Origin: Amblyornis subalaris
Taxonomy: Eukaryota > Chordata > Aves > Passeriformes > Ptilonorhynchidae
Assembly: GCA_018881555.1 (NCBI GenBank)
Contig: JACAXG010000034.1
Coordinates: forward strand, 4,350,615 to 4,414,614
DNA: 64,000 nucleotides
Direction of reading: 5' to 3'
The position numbers and the translations under genes were made by a program. Below the pieces are notes generated by a model. That model saw only the letters and a program-made list of their open reading frames with translations, made no database searches and had not been told where the DNA came from. Positions within the stretch are counted from its first letter, which is position 1. Each line of letters opens with the position of its first letter. Positions 48,461-60,592 of this stretch are shown here, piece after piece.

Positions 48461-51400
48461 TAGTTTTCAAGAAATAAGGATGTGGAATGTGAGAAAGTCA
48501 CAAATCCCCAAGCCTGGTCCTTTCCAAATTCCATGGTGAGTGTGAGGGTTTTATTTTATATATAGCTTTGTAGAAAAGGGATCATTTGAAGGAAAATCTT
48601 GAGCAATTCTTATCTTTGTTCCATTCTGGACTGACATCACGGTTCGAAAATGCAAGGAATGTACAGTAAAGCCTGGTGTGGGAAGAAGATCTTGACAGAG
48701 GGATGATTAACGGTGTCTGAAAGAGGGAAAACTGTTATGTAAGAAATACAGCCCATGAGGTTGAAACTGAAGAAACCATCACAGGTGCAGACTGTAAACA
48801 GGCTCCACAGGGAAGAATATTGGCCTTTTAAAGGTGGACTCTGTAAACAAACAGATGAGGCATAGGAAATGTCCTTCCATATAAATTTTTATGGTACAAA
48901 TCAGTACATGGAGCACATAAGCACCATAAGTGTTTATAAACTCAGAGAACATCCATATTGCAGTAAAGCAGCACAAATAGTACCACGGTGTAAATTTATA
49001 TAGCGTGAGGCAGATGTGTGGTCTGATGGCTCAGTTTGTTTTTTTGACTTTAGCAAATGACATGATTTCTGTGTCTCTGGTTTTGTTTTGTTCCATTTAG
49101 CTGCTCTCAGCTACATAATTGTTCTTTCAGCTTGTAAATATTATGGTCAACCTCCAGCAAAGTTTAGATGAGGCCAATCAAATGTAAACAAGCGTGTCTG
49201 CACCAATGATGTGAATAAGCAAAGTCATCCCTTGTGATGTTTCCTCCCCCTTTTCTTAACTCCCCTGGGACTGCAAGAGCTCTGCCGAGCCTGCTGTGGT
49301 AGTGCACAGCCTGGGGTTCAGTTGAACTGCCTGACTGGGATTTTTTTCCTTTTTTTTCCTGGGTATTTGGTGTAGGATTTATCCAGTGAAATAACGGACC
49401 AGAATCACTTCTGGGGAGCGTCCTTGCATCTGTCCGTGCTTCTGTCCCTGCTCCGGACATTGCTGTCTGCGATCTCAGCACAAAGTTAAGCCAGGTGCGA
49501 GGTGCAGTGCAGGGGACCAGGAGGGCTGAGGGTGAGCAGTGACTCTGAGGAGCTGCAGCCTTGCAGTGTTGCAGTGCTGTGACACGGAGGTGTGGCAGCG
49601 ATGCTGGGCAATGGTGTCAGACCCTCTGACTGCAGTTTGCCAGCAGGGCTCAGGCCTCTTGGGCTGCTCTGCTCTGCAGCAGGTGACACAGCCAGCAGCA
49701 CAGGGCTCTGGCTTGGTGGCTCTGTCAGGGCTGTTACTGTGCGAGGGCCACAAGGTGCTCTTACACTACAGTCCCCAAACCCACAGTGTGAAAGCCTTTG
49801 CATTAAAGAGGTGCACATGGCATAATTTTTACCCTTGAATATGATCTTTGAGTAAAGGGGTTTCACTCCACTTTGCTCTACTGTCACTGTGCAGCCCCCA
49901 GCCTGCAGGACATAGTGTCAACACAGTAAATGCATCCCATGGGCTCTCTTCTCCAAACACAAGCAAGCAGGTGGGTTTTCCCTGTATGCAACCTCCTCCC
50001 CTTGCTTTGGAGCCTCTCACTTTTATGCACTGAACACAGGCCCTGCCTGCTCCCCTGCATCCAACCTTTACCTGTCTCCAGCTTTGCATTCCCACCCCAG
50101 CTTTGTGTCTTCCAAGTGCCCAAATCCTGCTGTAGCTTTTTGCAGTTGTAGCAGTTCAACACTGTTGGCAGCCTTACGTTCCACGTCTCGTGCTCCCATA
50201 AGCAGTGAACTGCTGGGTCACAATTTTTGATTAGATATGAATAACCTTTAAGGACCCCCCCCCAAAGTAATGACTGCAATGCTATTGATCTCCTGGGAAT
50301 GGAGCCTGGGAGGTGTCTGACATTTTGCATTATTATCTATGGGAGAGGAAGGAGCTGTGCTGTTTTTTCCCACAAGAAATGTATCTATTTTTGAGAGCAA
50401 AGTACTTTCTTTGCCATGGGACCCAAAACGGTTTTCATTCACTGACTCACGGTCTCTGGAGGCTTTTTCCCTGAGCTTAGAAGGAAAATGCTTAGTGGTT
50501 TGCAGCTGGAAAAGTGACAGCTCAATTAGATAAAACTGTTAATTTAAAGGTAAAGATGTTACCTGTTTAGAGCTATCTTGGCTTTGAGAACCAAACAGTC
50601 TCCATCAGCCCCATTCGTCTGTTTTTACACACAGAGATGTTGTAAACTTGATCATAATAACTATTGGGTGAGAATCTGAAAGCAATATATCAACAGCATA
50701 TGATTTATTCTGTGGTTCTTGTGCAGAAAGCCAAAATATGATTTCATCCTTTCCTGTTTCTCTTTTTGTCTTCTTATGGTATAAAAATCATTTATTAGTT
50801 ATTTGTTATTAAATTTGCCCAATAGCCTATTTGCTTAATTATGGATGAATTCTTATTGATGAATCTTTCCTTTCCAAGAGAGAATCTCTCCAAGACCCAG
50901 GCAGAAACTACAGGAAATGTGTTTGGACAATGTTCAAGTTGTATCTCTCCTTGTGGTGTATGGCAGAGCCAGTATGGGTCAGCTTGGCAGCTCATGGCCT
51001 TAGATCGATTCATAGGATGCTTCCATGTACTTTGCTTTTTATTTTTTGAACGATGAGGAATGTCTATAGTCAGCATTCGTGATCCAAACAGCTGAAAACT
51101 CTCTTCTGCATTTCTGGAGGGTCTCATGGTTGGATCCACATCTGCCTTGTCCACATGGAACAACAGGACTTGGTGGCAAATGTACTCTGGGAGTGTCCAC
51201 ACAGCCTGGGAGTTTTGGCAGGTATGGGACACTGGCAATTGGGATCAGACATCTAAACATGCTTTTCTGTTTCATTTGTAGATTGCATGGGGACTGCTTA
51301 ACCTTTAGACAAAGCCTTTCCAAATAAACTGTTTTACCAAAGGAACAAAATATCAAGGAAAGGGGTATAACAATATTTACAATTCCTCCACATTGCATAA

Positions 51401-51651
51401 TCTGTGCAAGAAACTTCAGAAGAGTCAGTACCAAATGCGCCCAGTAGCATTTCTTAATATTTGTAGCTGTTCTTAAATCTATATACCTAATCAGCTCCTT
51501 AAACTGTGCTCCAGGCATAGTGAAGTGGAAAGAGATATTAAAAAAATTGCCTGAAGGGATGAAGTCTCTTGGTGTTTACGGTAAATGCACTGCTTTGCTC
51601 TTGTTGGGGGCTTTCATTAGTCTCAATTGTCTTTTGTAATGTGGCTTACAA
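48461..51651. other. Gene-free stretch with a GC-rich patch
   Basis: A GC-richer patch lies at 49480-49760. The longest open frames in the window lie here on the minus strand (148 codons at 49884-50330, 147 at 50795-51238, 159 at 51039-51518). None shows a domain, signal peptide or splice context, and about 150 codons is roughly the longest expected by chance in 64 kb of this composition. No named repeat was recognised. Confidence 0.45.
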
Positions 51652-51720
51652 ATTACTGACAGTAAAGAATATTCCAAAATGGCACATTACTGTGGAATAT
51701 TTTTACTGTTAATATGTAAT
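51652..51720. repeat. Long near-perfect hairpin (69 nt)
   Basis: The left arm 51659-51676 (ACAGTAAAGAATATTCCA) pairs with the right arm 51693-51709 (TGGAATATTTTTACTGT) along 17 base pairs with a single bulged G. The loop is 16 nt. Beyond a small internal loop the flanks ATTAC (51652-51656) and GTAAT (51716-51720) also pair. The size fits a miRNA precursor core or a palindromic MITE remnant. AATAAA follows immediately at about 51719. No known miRNA is recognised. Confidence 0.7.
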
Positions 51721-54700
51721 AAAGAGGTAACCCTCATATTTCCCAAAGTCAAAGTGCAACATCAGATTTCTTATTTAGGAGATGATATCTTAATTGAGCT
51801 CCACCTGGGAGATGGCTGGGTAAAGTTCATGTGATGGTTTTGCTTAAGGTGTGTCTGTCAGGTGCAGTTGGTTGTTTTGAAAAACATAGCAAAGAATTTC
51901 AGTGCAGTGAAACCATTTTGCTGCCTGTTGACCACAGCTGATGTTTTCTGTTGACTCTGTAGAGCTTGGCGTGGCTGAGGCTGTGTGCCGCAGTAAGGCA
52001 GAGGGTCCCTGAGCTTCCATATCTCGAGGCACAAAGGCAAGAGAGCTACGGGACAACATGCTGCAATGGGATCCTGGCTGTGTGCCCTAGTCTACCTTAT
52101 CAAACAACTGAGAGCTCCTTGCACCACATTTTTGACACTGGTGGGCAAGGTATGGACACACAATGGACTGAAAGTGTNGACAGAACTGACAGTCAGTACC
52201 TTGTGTCTTTAGTGAAGGATCCCGGTCTGTTTGTGAAGTAACAATTTCTGTGTGCAAAGGACCTGCTGCAGCTGATTACATGCTTTTTCCTCCTATTCTT
52301 TTGAATCAGCCTCATGTGCAGAATCTCTGCTCAAAATCCTTCTAACTGATGTTTCATGGTTTCTGATTTCCATTATTTGACAATTATTAAAAGGAGATCT
52401 TGTAACCGATGCAGCATTAAGAGCAGATCTTAGAATAATCAGTAGTTTCAGCAACTCTTCCTATTCTCCCTGCTTTTGTGGCTTATTATAAAAGTGTCAA
52501 TCTCTCACTGCTATCTAACAAACAAACTTCTGCCCTGGATCCATTTCCTCTTGGGCAGTTTGCCAGGAATAACAAATTAAACTTCAGCTCTCAGTTTAAG
52601 AAGTTTCACTTCACTGAGTAGAGTTCAAGTACAGTCTATTACCCTGACTAAGTGATAGAGGAGTCCTTTGATGTTTGCTTCTTGAGTGGTTTATACAAGC
52701 CAGGGCTTCCTGTAGGAAAAAGAACTGCAGCTGAAGGAAATACTTGATTGATCAGGTAACCTCCTCCTCTCACTCTTACTTAAAAGTGTCTGAGCGCCCA
52801 ATGACAGAATCATGCAGAGATATGAAGAGAGGCTCGGTACAGGCTCCACCAGAAAAAGTCACACAGTTTGATGATATTGCTCAGTTTTTCAGGTGAGAGG
52901 GACCAGTTCTGCTCCTTCACCTTCCTGTTCCCTGCTGCTTTCCCTGCATCAGCTCTGGTGATCCACCATGGCTTGTTCAATCTGCTTAATTTGTAAGGCT
53001 TCACAACTGAAGTTGTTTTCTGCCACGCCCACGAGCTGAACTGCATAATTAGTAGTGCTCCTGCCACAGAAGGGGCTGGGCTGCACAGGGGGCACCTNGA
53101 GTGAGAGGCATGGGGAAGAGGGGTATAACATTATGTAGGAACAGAAGTCCTCCATCTGCACCTGGCAGCCAGCAGATCAGCCTGGCTGTGTCACTGAGCC
53201 GTGCACTATGGGGTCCTCCACAGCCCTCTGACCTTCAGCTGGGTCCCACTCTGAACTCTTTAGGAAGATGCTGGTTTTCTCCTTTGATCACCAGGGGCTG
53301 TGTTCACTTTGTCACATGTTTCAGTGCTGTTTTTTCTCTCCATAAGAAGCCATAGTGATGATCCCCTCCTGGTGATCCTGACGTGGAACTTCGAGAGTGA
53401 AGCAGAAATTGGCTAGAGTGTATAGAGGAAAAATAGGAAGTGTGCATTGCAAAGTGATCAGAGCACAGGGATCAGCTAAGAACAAGAAGGAAGAGGTACC
53501 AGCAAATCTTGCGCTGTCTGAGTTGTTTCAAGACACCCACTGTTCTGTGGTCAGGGGTAGTGAACTGCTGTGCTTGATCTCTGAATTTGAGTATTTAAAT
53601 TTGAGTATTTAAAAACTCTCTTTGTTAGCTTGTCACTTACAGATAATTGTTTTCTTTTTTTCTGGGCCAATATATGTTCATGACAATTTTGCCTCTCCCT
53701 GATCTTTAGAAGTGTGGTCATAATGTGTGGTGGGTGCAGCATTGCTTTCCTGTCCATGCTGGAGCACCTGGGCACAGAACTGACTGGCAGGACCCTCGCC
53801 TCTAACCAAGAGGAGAGCTGAACCGTTGGTGAGCAGCACTGCAGNGCCAGAAGTAGCTGTGCTCATAGCTCAGCATTACTGTCAGAAGAGGTCTTGCTCC
53901 CCTTCTTAGCTCCTGGCCTTGCAATTCTGCTACTTTCCTTGAGTTGGATGTGTTGGGTGCCTGTCAGATGACTATTGAGCTGATTCAAGTCATAACCCAA
54001 AAGAAAACCATCCCCATGTAACATTGTCACCATTGGCTGGAAGGAGAGCATGAGGAGATTTGGAGGAAAACAGCCTTTATTTTGCAATTAGATTTTGCAA
54101 TATCTGTGGATATTGCATGCTCCACAGTGTTGCAAGAGTCCCTTGAGCAGGACTCATTGAATTTGGTTTGTAAAAGCTTTTCTAAAGTATNGGTATTGGA
54201 AATTGTGAAATTACCCATTATTCAGTACATGCAAAGTAACCCTATACTATTTTATTANGACTTATTCTGGGTTGTGGAGAACCAGCTTTTCCTTCAGCTC
54301 TATCTGTGCCCAAATTCTGAAACAATTTTAATCCCAAGCACCCTGACTCTCCTGGCCTCCATTGTTGTATAGCAAAACACTTTAATAAGGTCTAATTACC
54401 TGTAGAAATGCACATGTTGGAGACCTCAGTGTTTCCTCACTTTGGAGCCTGATGTAACAGGCAGTTTCAGAGTACCCTCTGGATGACTGAATGAACCTGG
54501 GAATTGTCTTTTCTCTGCAAGTGATTTGCTGTTGNTATCAACCTTTCAAGATCTAGACTNTCCTCACAAAGAACTTCTGAAACTTTTTGCAGGTAGCCCC
54601 AGGAGTGTGTCCTGCGTAATGGACACTGATGTTTTCCAATCAGCAATGTTATTTTTAAGCTCTGCCATGTCACGTTATCTCATTGCTTCACAGACCCCGT

Positions 54701-55337
54701 GACTGCTTGTGCCTGCAGACAAATCTAGCACAGGCTAGGGGGAGGGCAATTCCTTCTTTTTTGGTCTGCCCCTTCCTCTCTTACATCCCAGAGGTCTATT
54801 TCTATCTGGGAATGGAGGCTGGGAGGCCAGTTGGCTATATGTGACTACATGTGACAGACCCTCTGAATCCAGGCAGTTTAGCTGGCTTCTCTCAATCTCT
54901 CCTGTAACTCATGGTGCTTCTTCTTCCCCCAGTAAGACTTGCCTCTAAAAGTGCTGTCAGTTTTCTTGGGCATTATTTCCAAAACAATTATAATTTTGCT
55001 GTTGGACACCCAAGATGTGCTTCCTTTGAAACCCCCCTTGCACTACACCTCATGTGGACTGCAGAGTCCTTCTGCACTTTGACACTCTTCCTGCCTTCCC
55101 ATAGAAATGCAGCACATCAGCTAGTTCAACATTTGTGCATTCCTTTTCTTGTCCTAGAGCTCAGTGCTACTCCATTCTCAGTCTGAGGATGGATAAAGGA
55201 TGGTCCCTTACTAAATGGAAACATATTTTTCCTCTCAAGAGATTTGCTTTTATCCAAGTTGTTTCTTGAAGAAAGACAAAAATGCCAGAAAGAGAGATGT
55301 GAGCTGAAGCAATTTGTTTGTCTGACTGGAAGCTCAC
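51721..55337. other. Gene-free stretch
   Basis: No named repeat. It includes a perfect 14-bp tandem duplication at 53586-53613. Several open frames of 60-100 codons occur on both strands without splice sites or motifs. Confidence 0.45.
53586..53613. repeat. Perfect 14-bp tandem duplication
   Basis: TTTGAGTATTTAAA is present twice without a gap. It may be a recent replication-slippage event. Confidence 0.9.
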
Positions 55338-55389
55338 CTGTACATCAAAGTGCAGTGGAGTTGTGTGGTCAATTGTCCAGGTGAGTGTC
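55338..55389 (-). CDS. Candidate small internal exon on the minus strand
   Basis: On the minus strand a strong acceptor CTTCATTTCCTCACACTCAG precedes 52 nt that end in GTACAG|GTGAGC. With a one-base lead-in the frame reads TLTWTIDHTTPLHFDVQ and ends in phase 0. The opposite strand carries its own perfect donor (GTCCAG|GTGAGT at 55381) inside the same DNA, so the strand is ambiguous. The protein is not recognised, and chance is a real alternative. Confidence 0.22.
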
Positions 55390-57110
55390 CTGAGTGTGAG
55401 GAAATGAAGTTCACAATGACTGCAAATGGAGAAGCTTTTAGAAAAGTTGAATTGGCCAAGCCTCAATCCACTTTTTCTTGGTTCCACTCATTAAAAGACA
55501 GGTTCTTACTTTCTCATGAACTCTCTTCTGGATGGAACATCGGAAGCAATTCCATTATGCTCATCCCATGTAGGTAATAAATATTTCAGGACTCCTGTGG
55601 AAAAGCAACTGATAAAATTCTACTATCTTTGCCAAGATTCTCATTTTTGCATTCAACGAAACACATTCCAAGGTGGTGGAAAACAGAGTTTCTCATTTGA
55701 AGAAAATTTTATTATTGGTGGTTTTTAATTTGGTTTTGAACCTCAATTTTTAGGATCATCAGCTTCAAGGTTGTAATCCAGGCTGGGTCCAGATTCTGAC
55801 CTGCAGAAGGTATGGAACAAGGTATTTCAAATAAACAGCACTTTCTTTGGAGAAATTCTGATAATTTAAAATGTCTAATACTTCGTACTCTGGTCAATTG
55901 GATTTGTTGTGCAGAAGAACCAGACTCTGTCCTAGCTGCCCAGAAACCTTGTATTGTCCCAGCTCAGGGAGACACAAGAGCAGGCACCTCAGCATCTCCC
56001 TGTGCAGCTGCNAGGCTGGAACTGCAGCTTTTGTGACCGACTGCAGCTCTGATGGTAAACATAAACCAGAAATACACTGACTATTTGCACTGAGAAACAA
56101 AGCAGCCCTATGGTAATAGGACTCCTAACTGCCAGCATTTCTTGCCTGCCAATTTACTTCCGTAGGAACTGGGATAAGGCCTGAGGGGGAAAAAACCATG
56201 ACAACGAACATGGCAAAATATGAAGCCCCTTTTCCTTAGTAGCAACTGCTCTCTTCCTAAAGCTGGCAGTGAGGGAGAAGACATGAAGACAGCCTGAAGC
56301 TTCTTTGTACCCAGTGTGTATCTTTGTGATTGATTTCTTCCGCTAGCGAAAGACATGTAAGAAATTCCTGCTCCAACAGATTATTCCTGNCTCAAAGTCT
56401 GGCATGTCCCAGAGCCAGTACACACGCTGCCCCACAAGCAGTGGTATCTGTGTCCCTGGCATGCTGAGCTGTGGCTGCTGGCCCTGTAGCCATGAGCATA
56501 AAGCCACACTCACTGCACACCTTGGGCAGAGAACATAGCCCAAGGGAAAGGATCCTTCCCACCTGTTGGCCAAGAAGCACTGTGTATCCCGTGTTGCTCT
56601 TGTTCATTGTTTTTGCAGGTGATTGCAGTTGGAATGCTGCAGGGTTGGATGTTTCTCTTTATTCAGAGGAAATAAAACTGTGACATAATCACTTGATTAA
56701 AAAATATGCAAGGAAGGACAGAGGGAAGAGAAGCAAAGCCTTAACGTCTCTCCACCAAGAATGAAAGTGGAAGATGATAGCTCCTTTTTAGGAAAGGTTT
56801 GCTGCTTCCTTATGAATCGCTCCCATTCAGCTGGAGGTCTTTTGCCCAGCACAGGAATAGCCAAAGCATCTCCCACAGAAATTCTAGGAGTCTCAAGCCC
56901 ATGTACATTGAGTTCAGCTTTGGGGACTTCACATTTCTTGTGCCAGAGGCTCAATGTGCCTCTCTCTGTATGTGCTACTGGTAAAAGCATTAATTGCAAA
57001 TTGGTTTTGAGGCTTTTTGGCTTTTACTTTTGTAGAAAAACACCCCTCCTCAAACTTTGGAGAAAGGACAGGAGAAAGGGCAATCTGAATGCAACAGACA
57101 TTTTCACATC

Positions 57111-57151
57111 ATTATTGATATAATGGGAAAATATTATATTATTGATATAAT
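57111..57151. repeat. Dispersed 14-bp direct repeat
   Basis: ATTATTGATATAAT occurs at 57111-57124 and 57138-57151, separated by 13 bases. AT-rich local duplication. Confidence 0.85.
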
Positions 57152-58926
57152 TCTGATGGGAGAGAATCCTGAGAGTTCTCTAGTGATTTGAAACATTTTC
57201 ATTTCTTTGTAAAAGTCTTTGCAGAAGTGGATTCTGGTTTCTTGGCTGGCATTTCCCAGCAGCTGTTGCCAGCTTTCCTACAGGTCTGCTAGAAAGTGCA
57301 TAGACTCTGGTGTGCTGTGAGACTGTGTGTTCCTGGATGTGTTTTGTCTCTGTGACAGTCCCCAGTCCTCATTTCAGAGTTTAGAAGTCTGCACAAAGAT
57401 GAAGGCTCGAGCATCACACTGCGCAAGTGCAAATGGAAACTGCCTTTGTGTGACCCCCTAAGGCCCACCGTCTTTGCTAATAAAGATTCACTGTGTAACT
57501 CCCCATTAAAAGTGGCAGTTGGAGGCCAGGAAAAAATCAGTTATCCAGTGTTTGAAATATCCGTTTAGCTGCTGGGAGCCACCATTTGATCTTAAGCAGG
57601 ATACTTAGATGTGTTCATTTTTAAGTGTCAGGTAGTTCAATGACTTCACTCAGCATTTGCATTTTATGGGGGTACATGTAACCTGAAAAACGAAAGGAAA
57701 GTTTGCTATTTCCTGTAAACATTTTTGTATAAAAATGTCACATGAAAGGCTGTCGGATGAAAAAATTACTGTATTGTGGAGTGCCTGGAAAAAATCACTT
57801 AGGCATTATTTTAATCCTTGGCAGTAACTATTCCAATATATACTGTTTGTTTAAGAAACCTAGAACACTGTTCCTGAAATGACTTTCTTACGACTCTGGG
57901 TGTAGAGCCAAGTGCAGGGAATCTGTGTACGGGCAAGGAGATAGAGGCTGTCCCCTTTGGACAGTCAGACCATGTAAGGATGTAGAAGGATTCTGATCAT
58001 TTTACCTGGAATTTAATTCAGAGCACATTGGCTTAGCAGTGGCATAAGCCTGTAACCAAAGCAAGTAAGCCTAAAGGTGGACAGTGATTAGGCAATTTTC
58101 CTTATACCACAACAACNTGCATTGACAGTGAGTTCTCTCTCTTCATCTTCTCAGGCTCTTTTGATTCGTTGAAAGGTGTTAAATATGNCACTCTTTCAGG
58201 GCTTTCATCTTTATGGCAACATTGTTATGCTGCTCTCCTTGGGTAATTATAGGATAAAAAAGAATAGGGAAAGAAAGAACCTGGGAAAGCCTGAAGATAC
58301 CCAAATGAGACAAGTGGAAAATGCATTTGGTGAGGATGAGGTGTAAATCAAAGATTTCACAAATATTCAATAGCAAATTTTGTCCTTTCAAGTGGTATAA
58401 GTATTTTGGTGATTAATTTTATGTTTAATCTTGTATCCCACCACAAAAATAAAAGTCTAAAGGGCAATTTTGTGCCTGACAACAGAAACGGATTGAGAAT
58501 TTTGAGCCTTGATATGTCCCCAGTAGAAAACAAGTGCCAGTAGGAAACAAAACCATCNCTTTAATAGAGCAATTGGTGGCACAGGTCACCACCTACTCTG
58601 ACAAGTCCTTTTCTCTTGTGTCATTTGTTGCTTTTGCTGTNATCTGTAGGAATGATCAAGGAGACTGATATGTCATTGGAGAGCAGGAGAGAGGTCACAC
58701 ATGAAGCTTGTCCCCTGCATTGTCTTTAATTGAACCTTCCCTGCTGTTTTTCCAGGCTGGTGGCTTTTCCACACAGATTTAGCTGCAAACAGTGCCTTCA
58801 GAGCAGCCAAGTTAGAACGACAGCTTGGCCAGAGCAAAAGTCTTGAAAGATTGCAGAACTGCAAACATTGATGGGGGAAGAATTTTTGGTAATGATAGNT
58901 GCAAAAGAGATGCACACAAATAGAGG

Positions 58927-58966
58927 AAGGCAGCTGTAAAAGGTCAGTAAAATGCAAATAGAGGAG
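58927..58966. repeat. Imperfect 16-bp direct repeat
   Basis: AAATAGAGGAAGGCAG and AAATAGAGGAGGGCAG differ at one position and lie about 39 bases apart start to start. The second overlaps an ATGCAAAT octamer. Only the repeat structure is clear. Confidence 0.75.
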
Positions 58967-59469
58967 GGCAGGACACAGTCTTTCAGTGTTTAAAGGACCT
59001 TCTTTATGTATGTGACAGTACTGGACATGTGAGCTGGTCTCAGGCAGTTAGATACTTTTCCCAGGAAACCTTTAAGCTATTTGAATGTTGCNTATCTATT
59101 TTTGTGGTGCTTAGGCAGCCTGCGAGTGATGGTATCAAGGAAATATGAAATGGCTGACAAAATTGCCAAATAGCAAACTGTATTGTGTTTATCAGGACAT
59201 AACCTGTCCAGGTCTGGTTTTAATTCAAGAATATTTAGTTACCAGTTGCTATAGTGAAAACACACAGATCTGAGGANGAATCAACCTCTTCCCTACCTCC
59301 TGGTGCCATTGTCCTCGAGGGAGGAAGGAGAGAATATATAGCCCCTTATTTCAAATATCCCTGTTTTGAGGCGGTCTTCTCCAAGAATTTTAAAGTAATC
59401 TCATTTATAACCTTTTTCTTGAATCCTCATTGAATAATGAAGGCTAATTCTTATTTATCATTTCTAACT

Positions 59470-59575
59470 TGTAGCTCCTAAAGTGCTTTACAGTGAAGGT
59501 CAGAATGGCTATTCTTATTTTACAGTAGGAAAGGTGGGGTTCAAAGAGGCAAAATAGCCTTGACAACCCTGTGAT
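59470..59575 (-). mobile_element. MIR-like ancient SINE fragment
   Basis: The + strand reads 'aaagtgctttacag', 'attcttattttacagtagga', then 'aaggtggggttcaaagagg' and 'tgacaaccctgtga'. This follows, in order, the reverse complement of the MIR core (the 'attttacagatgaggaaact' and 'gaggcacagagagg' wording). The element would therefore lie on the minus strand. MIRs are amniote-wide and old, consistent with the divergence here. The call rests on remembered consensus only. Confidence 0.5.
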
Positions 59576-60559
59576 CCTTTTCACCCTGTGCCCTTTGCTC
59601 TACTTGAATAGAGGGTTCTGTTAGGAAGTCTTTCGAGGCTGTTTGTCCACTGTACCAGAGGAGATGCAGAAAAAGCTCCCTCACCCCTTCTCTCTTGCTC
59701 ATCCGAAGCAGCCACCTGATACGTTGCAAATTGTGGTCTCTTTGGAGGCAGGTTGGGTACATGTTGTGCTCATAAATTTTCAGATAAAAGTCATGCTGAA
59801 AGAGGTGAACATGTTAGAAGGGAATTGGCCCCAGGGGATATTTCCTCTGTTGTACTTTCCCCAAATGCTGTAAGTAAAATGCTATGGGACACTTGTTTAA
59901 TGTACGGGAGAAGTTACATGACTTGAAGTTTCATGCTATTGAATTGTCTGGGTTAAATGACATGCAGCATTTCAAAACCTTCTCTTTTCTCTCTGTGTAT
60001 TTCTAGCATTTAGAGTTTCTTTCTGTCATTTCTTTTTCTTTTTTCTTTTTTTCTGGGGAGGTCTTCTTTTACTTTTTTGCAGTTTTGCTTGTCTTCCTGG
60101 TGTGTCCCTGAAGAAGCAGCCCCTCTTCAGACCTTTGTTGATAGCCAGAAGTAGCAAACCAGAAGCAGTCTTAACTGCACAGTGCAAAATCATTCCTGTG
60201 TTTGAAATTTAATGTTATGTAACCAGGGCAAGAGAAAGCTTGTCCAGCTAGAACCCATGTAGAAGATCAATGTAAAATGGTACTGAAGTCAGATATGTGG
60301 CTGGGTTGTCAGAAGCTTGAGACACAGTTGAAAACTTGCTCAATGGAAGCTTGATGTGAGCCCTGTCCTGGCCCCCTTGCCTTGCTGCAGTGATTGTATC
60401 TAACTTGCAATACTTCCCTTTTCATTGCAGAACTGCTGTTTCTGGGCTTCCTTCCTGATTCAGGAGCATCATGTCCTGCTGGCTGTGACCCAGCACGCTC
60501 GGCCCCTTTGCACCCTGTGCTCAGGCCTTGGCTGTGATATTTCCTTGTCAATCCCTTAC
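59576..60559. other. Gene-free stretch
   Basis: A strong + strand acceptor (ACTTCCCTTTTCATTGCAG, about 60430) opens a 47-codon frame beginning NCCFWASFLIQEHHVLLAVT and ending in TAA, but no poly(A) signal or partner exon supports it. A CT-rich tract is at 60025-60080. No named repeat besides the MIR-like fragment to the left. Confidence 0.4.
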
Positions 60560-60592
60560 CTGAGAGTGTAAAGGAGGAACCATTAGTCCCAG
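60560..60592 (-). CDS. Candidate 33-nt micro-exon on the minus strand
   Basis: On the minus strand a very strong acceptor (CTGTGACTTTTCCTACAG) and a strong donor (CTCTCAG|GTAAGG) bracket 33 nt. Two frames are open: LGLMVPPLHSQ (phase 0 to 0) or GTNGSSFTLS with two lead-in bases and one trailing base. A length divisible by three would suit a cassette micro-exon. There is no protein match, and the evidence is splice signals only. Confidence 0.27.

Larger units (their letters stand above)
55390..59469. other. Gene-free stretch
   Basis: No named repeat. Short duplications occur at 57111-57151 and 58927-58966. AATAAA near 57479 has no linked exon. N density is relatively high from 58117 to 59277. 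Confidence 0.45.

Noticed and set aside
49884..50330. 148-codon minus-strand open frame
   Set aside because: No recognisable motif or splice context; other open frames on both strands cover the same GC-richer DNA.
51039..51518. 159-codon minus-strand open frame, the longest in the window
   Set aside because: Close to the maximum expected by chance for 64 kb of this composition. It overlaps a second long frame and has no domain, start context or splice site.
57477..57484. AATAAA as a gene end
   Set aside because: No exon, stop codon or GU-rich element can be tied to it.
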